Assembly (NCBI GenBank): GCA_015492195.1
Contig: WGFP01000221.1
Coordinates: 1 to 11,314 of the forward strand
DNA length: 11,314 nt
Source: Acidiferrobacterales bacterium
Lineage (GTDB): Bacteria; Pseudomonadota; Gammaproteobacteria; Acidiferrobacterales; Sulfurifustaceae
Direction: 5' to 3'
Shown: positions 5,877 through 11,314 of the stretch, one piece after another
Layout: every line of letters starts with the position of its first letter
Position numbering within the stretch: position 1 is the stretch's first letter
Translations under genes and position numbers: made by a program
The notes under the pieces: model-generated
The model's input: the letters and a program-made list of their open reading frames with translations, nothing else
Database searches by the model: none
What the model was told of the DNA's origin: nothing

Positions 5877-6500
5877 ATGAGAATCGCCGACAAATTGAAA
5901 ATTGCGTTGTTGTTTATGTCAGCCGGCCTCGCCGGTGTAGCGCAGGCGGATGATCTGATGGGTCCGGGGTATACCACGCTGAGCGTGGTGGACGGTAACG
6001 CGCTGAGCGACGCGCGCGGCGTAATCGGCGTGAACCTTGCCGCCGGCGATTTTAATCTCCAGCTTAACGCCACGGCCATTTCCCTGAGTGAGGCGCGCGG
6101 GAAAGGGCTCGCCCAAATCAACGCCTTTCAGTCGGTCGGAAACAACCAGGGCGTTGCGCCGGATGTGTCCACCATTAACGTCCAAGGCAATGCCTTCGCC
6201 AACGCCAGGGGCGTGATCAAGGTCAATCAGGCCAGCGGCATCGGCAATGCGCAGGCCAACGGAGTCGCCATTGCCTATGGCGTCGAGGTGGTCGCCGAAA
6301 GCGAATTGGCGCAGACCGTGTCCAGCGTGGGTCTGCAATTGACCACGGAATCGGGACGCAAAGGCGTGCGAGCGATCTTGGTGGACGACTCCGCGTTCCG
6401 CGGGGCGCGCGGGATTATCCAGGTCAACCAATCGGCCGGCTCCGGCAACGCGACCGCCAACAGCTTTGCCTTGCGCTTCCAGACCGGAGGAGAAAATTAA
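5877..6500 (+). CDS. Secreted Fap-like three-repeat protein, probable minor subunit or nucleator
   Basis: 207 aa. The signal peptide is 1-24 (ending AQA). Three repeats make up most of the mature chain: R1 38-69, R2 102-134, R3 169-200. The shared core is AxxxARGxIxVNxxAGxxNxxxN, for example ANARGVIKVNQASGIGNAQA in R2. The linkers are only about 32-34 residues each, in contrast to the 210-residue linker of the protein at 2957. Short linkers and fewer Gln residues fit the FapB-like minor subunit role, but FapB and FapC cannot be told apart with certainty from sequence alone. The stop codon lies 4 bp before the start of the C39 peptidase gene, so the two are probably translationally coupled. 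The ribosome binding site of this gene is poor (GGAAAAG, 5860-5866). Confidence 0.85.
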   Translation: MRIADKLKIALLFMSAGLAGVAQADDLMGPGYTTLSVVDGNALSDARGVIGVNLAAGDFNLQLNATAISLSEARGKGLAQINAFQSVGNNQGVAPDVSTINVQGNAFANARGVIKVNQASGIGNAQANGVAIAYGVEVVAESELAQTVSSVGLQLTTESGRKGVRAILVDDSAFRGARGIIQVNQSAGSGNATANSFALRFQTGGEN

Positions 6501-6504
6501 AATC

Positions 6505-7224
6505 GTGATAAAAAGATTTATCGGACGCGTCCTTACAACGGCATGGGCAATCCCCGTCGTGATCGTGGTCGGCTTGCTTGTACAGCCGGTTCAGGCGGGC
6601 AAGATTCGCCTCGGCGGCGTCCTTCCCGGCGGCGCGCTGATTCACAAAGAGATTGTCAGTATGCGCGAGGCGCGCTATTCCAATCTGATTGAGCAGGAGA
6701 CGGACTTCAGTTGCGGCGCCGCCGCGCTCGCCACCGTCCTCAAGTACGCCTATGGCAAGCACATGACCGAGGAAGACGTGCTGAGAGGCATGATGAAAGT
6801 CAGTGACCCGGAATTGGTGCGCCAACGCGGGTTTTCGCTGCTCGACATCAAGAACTATGTCCAAAGCCTTGGCATGCGCGGGCGCGGTTATAAGCTCAAG
6901 GTTTCCGACCTGGCGAACGTCCGGGTCCCGACGATTGTCCTGCTGGACATCAAGGGTTACAAGCATTTCGTGGTTTTGCAAAAAGTAGCCAACGGCAAGG
7001 CCTATCTGGCGGATCCCGCCCTGGGCAATAAAGTGATGCCGATTGATGATTTCGCCAAGGGATGGAACGGCGTGGTGTTCGCCGTGATCGGCCAGGGATT
7101 CGACCGGAAGACGGTGCTCCTGAGACCGTCGGAGCCGCTCAGCATCAAGCGGACGACGCTCAAGTCGCCTATCACGGATGCCGAGCTTTTGGATTTTGGA
7201 TTTACGTTTATGGATCTGTTTTAG
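6505..7224 (+). CDS. fapD: C39-family cysteine peptidase, FapD-like
   Basis: 239 aa from GTG 6505; GGAGGAGA at 6486-6493 is the likely ribosome binding site inside the end of the previous gene. The N-terminal hydrophobic segment (9-29, then PVQA) is a signal peptide or membrane anchor, so the enzyme acts in the periplasm. The papain-like C39 residues are all visible: oxyanion Gln64, catalytic Cys70 in QETDFSCGAAA with the usual six-residue step, His154 in GYKHFVVLQ and Asp170 in YLADPALG. There is no ABC-transporter membrane or ATPase domain, unlike bacteriocin exporters, as in FapD of Pseudomonas. In Fap systems FapD is needed for fibre export and maturation. The likely substrates here are neighbouring secreted proteins. 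The C-terminal 40 residues (from about 200) form a basic extension beyond the core fold. Confidence 0.88.
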   Translation: MIKRFIGRVLTTAWAIPVVIVVGLLVQPVQAGKIRLGGVLPGGALIHKEIVSMREARYSNLIEQETDFSCGAAALATVLKYAYGKHMTEEDVLRGMMKVSDPELVRQRGFSLLDIKNYVQSLGMRGRGYKLKVSDLANVRVPTIVLLDIKGYKHFVVLQKVANGKAYLADPALGNKVMPIDDFAKGWNGVVFAVIGQGFDRKTVLLRPSEPLSIKRTTLKSPITDAELLDFGFTFMDLF

Positions 7225-7282
7225 AACGTGACAGATTTGTTTTCAAATACAACCAGAGTCGCGCGCGGGGGTGTGCTTTAAA

Positions 7283-8122
7283 ATGAATATTAATAGAAGA
7301 AAAGGAACCAAGAGATTTTTGGTGGTGGCAGTAATCGGGGCCGTTCTTCTCTCGACCGCCGCATGGGCCGGCCTGTTACCCAATCTGGGCGTGTTTAAGA
7401 CAGCAACCGAAGTTTCGGATGACGAGCTTGCCAATATACGGGGGCGTTTTGTTGACCGGGGCAAGATCGTGTATTTCGGAATCGAGATGTACACCGAGTG
7501 GAAAACGGCCGAGGGCCGCGTTTTCACCAGCGGGGTGAATCTGGATGTGAAGCGGGGCGAATCTCATCATTTCCGTCCGACGATAAGCGTTGTGCGGATC
7601 GCCAAGGTGGACAAGGATTTAGACGGGGACAAATTGATTGACCATGACCATGACCATGGATCGAAAAGCATCACTGAGATCTCCGAGGGCGGTTTGAAGG
7701 ACACCAAAGGTGTCACCCAGGTCGTTCAGGTCACGGGCGATACGAACAAGGTGAGGAACAATATCACGCTGAACATCAAGACCCGGGCCGACTCGTCAGG
7801 CGACGAAACGGCGACAACCGGTCATCCCCTTCAATCAGGTCCGGTGACGGCCTCGACCGAATCGGGCGCGACGGCGGTGGCATCGGTTGATAAGAACGGC
7901 CTGAGCGTGGAGATAACGATACCCGGACAAGGGGTGGCGAAGCAGTCAATTACCAGTCTGGCGGGATTGCGGCAGAACGTTCGGGTGATGGGCGACATGA
8001 ACAACATCACCAACAAGCTGAATCTGACGGCCCAATTCCGCTCCGTTAATTCGCAAAGGGTGTCGGCCAATATCCGGTCGGCATTGCAGGGTTTGAGGGG
8101 GCTGCGGCCGGCCGGGTTGTAG
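7283..8122 (+). CDS. Secreted protein with degenerate Fap-like repeats and an acidic His-rich insert
   Basis: 279 aa from ATG 7283; GTG 7271 in the same frame is less likely. Signal peptide about 1-29 (ending AWA). EVSDDELANIRGR (43-55) resembles a C39/double-glycine leader with Arg in place of the last Gly, and is followed by a VYFGIEMYTEW-like strand (63-73). DKDLDGDKLIDHDHDHG (110-126) combines a DxDxDG calcium-loop-like pattern with alternating Asp/His. Two weak repeats follow: 138-165 (KGVTQVVQVTGDTNKVRNNI) and about 226-252 (LRQNVRVMGDMNNITNKLNL). Their G-x-x-N-x-x-x-N spacing parallels the Fap repeats. It sits where fapE lies in Pseudomonas, between the C39 gene and the barrel gene, so it may be a FapE-like minor component. 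I cannot confirm that by sequence. Confidence 0.75.
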   Translation: MNINRRKGTKRFLVVAVIGAVLLSTAAWAGLLPNLGVFKTATEVSDDELANIRGRFVDRGKIVYFGIEMYTEWKTAEGRVFTSGVNLDVKRGESHHFRPTISVVRIAKVDKDLDGDKLIDHDHDHGSKSITEISEGGLKDTKGVTQVVQVTGDTNKVRNNITLNIKTRADSSGDETATTGHPLQSGPVTASTESGATAVASVDKNGLSVEITIPGQGVAKQSITSLAGLRQNVRVMGDMNNITNKLNLTAQFRSVNSQRVSANIRSALQGLRGLRPAGL

Positions 8123-8258
8123 TGTATTAGAACCCGCCGCCGCTCCATCGCCAGCACTTAGGGGGTAGAGACTTCGGTGTGCGGCAAGCGGCGAGATGGA
8201 AAACGTCACGATCATCTAAAGAGAAAACGTAATTAATTAATCTGATCGGGTAAGAAAT

Positions 8259-9617
8259 ATGGAACGGTTGAATAGATGCCCCGGACTGCGGGGCAATGGG
8301 GTTTTTGGCGCGTTTAAAAGTCTGGGTGGGGCAGGAACGCGCCTGTTATTCGGGTTGACGTTACTCGCCGGTCCCGTTGTCGGCGGGGCGGCCGACAGCC
8401 TCGACATCAATCAGATGCGCCAGCAGATTGAGCGCCTGAAACAGCAGCGATTGGATGACGAGAAAAGGCTGCGCGAGCTGGAGCAACGTTTGAACCAGGC
8501 CGAATATTACTGGAATCAACGGGGTAAGGGGCTGCCCACGGCCGCGCCGGCGACCGATGCCGCCCGGCAGACACAGACGACTGCCGACAAGAAAACCGCG
8601 GAACAGACCGCCGCGCCTTCGACACAGAATGATGAGCCGGTCAAGGAAGCGCCGGCCACTAAAAGCGCCCAGGCCGTCTATCAGGAGCAAGGCGCACTGT
8701 TTGATCGCCGGTTTACCTTGGAAACCGGCGTGACCTATTCCCGCTTTGATCGCAAACAACTTGCGCTGAATGGGTTTCTGGCGTTGGATTCCATTTTTCT
8801 GGGTGATATCGCGGTCGATGAAGTCAAGGCGGATATTTTAACGTTTGATATTTTGGGGCGTTGGGGGATCAGTGATCGGCTGCAAGTGGACGTAGCGGCC
8901 CCTCTTCTGTGGCGGCGGACCGTCTATCAGTCGGGCGGAGTGGGAGGGAATGCCGCCAGGCTGAGTTCGGCCAAGGCAACCATGGAGCCGAAGGTACGCC
9001 TGGGCGACGTCAGCACCGGGCTCTATTATCAATTACGCCCGGAGACGGCCACGCGGCCCGACATCGTCTGGAACGTGCGTATCAAGGCTCCGACCGGATC
9101 GGATCCCTATGGGGTTAAGCTCATCTCGCCCGATCCGAACAATACCAGTCTTATAGTTCCCGAAGAACTGCCAAGCGGCAACGGGGTTTGGGCGGTCTCG
9201 ACGGGCTTGTCGTTTGTAAAAACGATAGATCCGGGTATTTTGTTTGCCAATATCGGTTATTTTTATAATTTCCCCAGGCGTTTTAATGACATCAGCGCCA
9301 CGGCCGGCACCGTAACGCCGGGTAAAGTGGATCTGGGGAACTCGATTCAGTACGGGGTGGGTATCGCCTTTGCGCTTAACGAGCGGACCAGCCTGAGTAT
9401 GTCGTACACCCAACGTCTCACGGCAAAGACGCGCACGAAAGTGGACGGCGGGGACTGGGTCAGCGTTACCGGAAGCGACGCCAATACCGCGATACTTAAC
9501 CTCGGCGTCACCCATGCCTTGAGTGACAAGACCACGATGATCACCAATCTCGGGGTGGGGTTGACTCCTGACGCGTCTGATGTCCAGATCGGCGTGAAAT
9601 TCCCGCACACGTTCTAA
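8259..9617 (+). CDS. fapF: Outer-membrane beta-barrel secretion channel with N-terminal coiled coil, FapF-like
   Basis: 452 aa. A long N-region with a hydrophobic core (28-42, then GGAA) is a signal peptide. Residues 49-83 form a strong heptad coiled coil (QQIERLKQQRLDDEKRLREL). A Pro/Ala/Thr/Gln-rich linker follows (about 90-140). Residues 149-452 are a series of amphipathic strands (RFTLETGVTYSRF, TFDILGRWGI, FANIGYFYNF and others) ending in VKFPHTF with the terminal Phe typical of outer-membrane barrels. This coiled coil-linker-barrel plan and length fit FapF, the trimeric channel that exports Fap subunits. The 136-bp gap before it is the widest in the operon and contains AT-rich DNA and a 7-bp inverted repeat (8138-8144 and 8187-8193), so an extra promoter is possible. 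The ribosome binding site is weak (CGGG, 8247-8250). It is the last gene of the cluster. Confidence 0.85.
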   Translation: MERLNRCPGLRGNGVFGAFKSLGGAGTRLLFGLTLLAGPVVGGAADSLDINQMRQQIERLKQQRLDDEKRLRELEQRLNQAEYYWNQRGKGLPTAAPATDAARQTQTTADKKTAEQTAAPSTQNDEPVKEAPATKSAQAVYQEQGALFDRRFTLETGVTYSRFDRKQLALNGFLALDSIFLGDIAVDEVKADILTFDILGRWGISDRLQVDVAAPLLWRRTVYQSGGVGGNAARLSSAKATMEPKVRLGDVSTGLYYQLRPETATRPDIVWNVRIKAPTGSDPYGVKLISPDPNNTSLIVPEELPSGNGVWAVSTGLSFVKTIDPGILFANIGYFYNFPRRFNDISATAGTVTPGKVDLGNSIQYGVGIAFALNERTSLSMSYTQRLTAKTRTKVDGGDWVSVTGSDANTAILNLGVTHALSDKTTMITNLGVGLTPDASDVQIGVKFPHTF

Positions 9618-10038
9618 AGGGAAGTAGAGAGTTCACGCTTTTTTGAAATTTTATTTCCCTCTATAAAATAGGAACGTTTCGTCACGCCCACTGATTTCGC
9701 TGTGATCGGTCTTGAATCGGCACGGCCATGCGGCGTGCCTGAAGGGATACGCAGCCGACTGTTTTACAAGATAATTCTCCCAAGACCGCCCCGCCGTGGC
9801 GACACTTGCTACCCTTAAATTTGAAGAAATCGTTTGATCCACAGATTTCGCAGATTGACTCAGATTGATTAATCTAAAAAGAATGAAAAGATCTTTTGAT
9901 CTAATCTGTGCAAATCTGTGAAATCTGCGGATAACTACAGTTTTTAAGTTAAATTGAATTTTAGGCCGACACAGAGTGGGATGTATCAGGTCGGGTGCGC
10001 GAATCGGACCAGTCAAGTGACTCAGGCGGAACACGATC
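9618..10038. other. Intergenic region between the cluster and the ligase gene
   Basis: No gene is recognised. AGGGAA (9617-9622) and TTCCCT (9655-9660) could pair around a 32-base T-rich loop, but this is not a convincing terminator. A short GGCACG/CGTGCC hairpin lies at about 9719-9739. A CAGATT-type repeat occupies 9837-9932. The ribosome binding site of the next gene (AGGCGGA, 10024-10030) is at the end. Confidence 0.5.
9837..9932. repeat. CAGATT-type inverted repeat, second locus
   Basis: TCCACAGATTTCGCAGATTG on the left is mirrored by CAAATCTGTGAAATCTGCGG near 9911-9930 on the right, with AAAAGATCTTTT (9885-9896 region) at the centre. The string AATCTGTGAAATCTGCGGAT is shared exactly with the repeat region near 2389-2408. 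It belongs to the same dispersed family, here without an inserted element. Confidence 0.75.
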
Positions 10039-11314
10039 ATGGGCGAAGAAATCGCGACCAGTCACTTCAGCAAGGAGAATTTTTTAGAGTATAAATCCCG
10101 GCTGGCGCGGGAAACCAAGCTGCTTGGGGACTGGTTCGCCCAACGCCGTTTCCGTGACGGGAAGCCGATCGGCGGCTTCGAGGTGGAGGCGTGGCTGGTC
10201 GATCATCGGGGTGTGCCGGCACCCATAAATGAAATTTTTCTGAACCGGCTCAACAATCCCTTGGTGGTGCCTGAGCTGTCGCTGTTCAACGTCGAGATCA
10301 ACACGCCGGCGGCCGGCTTGCAGGGGGATGCATTAAGTAACATGCACGCCGATCTTTCCCGGACCTGGGAACATTGTAATAAGGTTGCACGGACGCTTGA
10401 TGCCGAGCTGCTCATGATCGGAATCCTGCCGACGGCGCGCGACCGTGACATGACCGTGGCCCACATGTCGTCGAAGGAACGTTATCGGGCACTGAACGAG
10501 CAGATATTGCGGCTGCGCCGGGGGAAGCCCATCATACTCGACATTCAGGGACGAGAGCATCTCCATACCGCCCACCGGGACGTCATGCTCGAAGCGGCCA
10601 CCACCTCGTTTCAGATTCATCTTCAGCTTTCGCAAGAGCAGTCGGTGCGTTTCTACAACGCGGCCATGATTCTCGCCGCTCCCATGGCGGCGGTTGCCGC
10701 CAATTCGCCTTATCTCTTCGGCCGGGATCTCTGGGATGAGACGCGCATTCCGTTGTTCGAGCAGTCGGTGGCGGTGTCGCCGATGGCGGCCTCAAAAAAG
10801 AACCGGGTCACGTTCGGCACCGGCTATGCGCGCGAATCGTTGTTGGAATGTTTCCAGGAAAACCTTGAAAGCTACGCGGTTTTATTGCCCACGCTGAAAG
10901 ACGATCCGCCGGACAGGCTTTGCCATTTACGTCTGCACAACGGTACCATATGGCGTTGGAACCGGCCGTTGGTGGGTTTCGACGAGGACGGCACGCCGCA
11001 TCTGCGCGTGGAACATCGCGTGGCGGCGGCGGGACCGAGCCTCATCGATACCATTGCCAACGCCGCGTTTTTTTTCGGGCAGGTCAACAGCCTCGCTGCG
11101 TCGCCGACGGCGCCCGAATCGGTTCTCTCCTTTAAACAGGCCCGGGCCAACTTCTATGCCGCGGCGAAAGACGGTCTCCGCGCTTCGATCATATGGCTCG
11201 ACGGCAAGCGCGTGCCGATTCGAAAATTGCTTTTGGAGGATCTGGTGCCCATGGCCCGTCGTGGTTTGGCGGCATTGGCGCTCTCCGAAGCTGATGTTGG
11301 GCGCTATCTCGGGG
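10039..11314 (+). CDS. GCS2-family glutamate-cysteine ligase-like protein (3' end cut by window)
   Basis: 425 residues are visible with no stop before the window edge. ATG 10039 follows AGGCGGA at 10024-10030 with good spacing. The fold belongs to the glutamate-cysteine ligase/glutamine synthetase-like group that joins an amino acid to the gamma-carboxyl of glutamate using ATP. Metal and nucleotide-binding type motifs are visible: FEVEAW (47-52, Glu48 and Glu50), NVEINTP (84-90), SFQIHLQLS (190-198), ANSPYLFGRD (221-230) and HLRVEHRV (321-328). Members of this family are either true glutathione-pathway ligases (GshA type 2) or YbdK-like carboxylate-amine ligases; the exact substrate cannot be told from this fragment. 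The cytosolic enzyme is separated from the secreted cluster by 421 bp and is probably unrelated to fibre formation. Confidence 0.8.
   Translation, partial: MGEEIATSHFSKENFLEYKSRLARETKLLGDWFAQRRFRDGKPIGGFEVEAWLVDHRGVPAPINEIFLNRLNNPLVVPELSLFNVEINTPAAGLQGDALSNMHADLSRTWEHCNKVARTLDAELLMIGILPTARDRDMTVAHMSSKERYRALNEQILRLRRGKPIILDIQGREHLHTAHRDVMLEAATTSFQIHLQLSQEQSVRFYNAAMILAAPMAAVAANSPYLFGRDLWDETRIPLFEQSVAVSPMAASKKNRVTFGTGYARESLLECFQENLESYAVLLPTLKDDPPDRLCHLRLHNGTIWRWNRPLVGFDEDGTPHLRVEHRVAAAGPSLIDTIANAAFFFGQVNSLAASPTAPESVLSFKQARANFYAAAKDGLRASIIWLDGKRVPIRKLLLEDLVPMARRGLAALALSEADVGRYLG

Noticed and set aside
6505..7224. Bacteriocin ABC exporter with C39 domain
   Set aside because: The gene ends after the peptidase domain; there is no transmembrane or ATPase domain and no separate exporter ATPase in the window.

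Overview
The window looks like a chromosomal segment of a gammaproteobacterium or a close relative. The coding DNA is GC-rich with short AT-rich gaps, there is a sigma-54 enhancer-binding regulator with an N-terminal domain like that of VpsR, and the main cluster resembles the Pseudomonas Fap functional-amyloid system. The species cannot be fixed from the sequence alone.

Layout: 1-689 is a non-coding leader with a small tandem repeat. 690-2021 encodes a sigma-54-type activator (receiver-like, AAA+ and Fis-type HTH domains). 2022-2724 is non-coding: an inverted-repeat region of CAGGATT/CAGATT units has been interrupted by a 228-bp MITE-like element with perfect 17-bp terminal inverted repeats and a 9-bp target duplication. 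This is followed by a perfect 9+9 palindrome and a near-consensus -24/-12 promoter (2725-2740). 2957-4366 encodes a secreted protein with three Fap-like repeats and two arrays of a Tyr/Gly/Ser/Glu-rich octapeptide, closed by a strong intrinsic terminator (4440-4480). A second -24/-12 promoter (4775-4790) precedes six co-directional genes: two small secreted proteins of unrecognised family (138 and 189 aa), a second three-repeat Fap-like protein (207 aa), a membrane-anchored or exported C39 cysteine peptidase (FapD-like), a secreted protein with degenerate repeats (279 aa), and an outer-membrane beta-barrel protein with an N-terminal coiled coil (FapF-like, 452 aa). After a 421-bp gap with another CAGATT repeat, a GCS2-family glutamate-cysteine ligase-like gene runs off the right edge.

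Working model (inference): the regulator senses an unknown signal and activates two sigma-54 promoters. One drives a high-level major fibre subunit as its own transcript. The other drives the minor subunit and the processing and export machinery. The C39 peptidase would process cluster proteins in the periplasm, and the coiled-coil barrel would export the subunits for assembly on the cell surface. The split of the subunit gene from the machinery, the octapeptide inserts and the unfamiliar small secreted proteins set this locus apart from the described Pseudomonas fapABCDEF operon.
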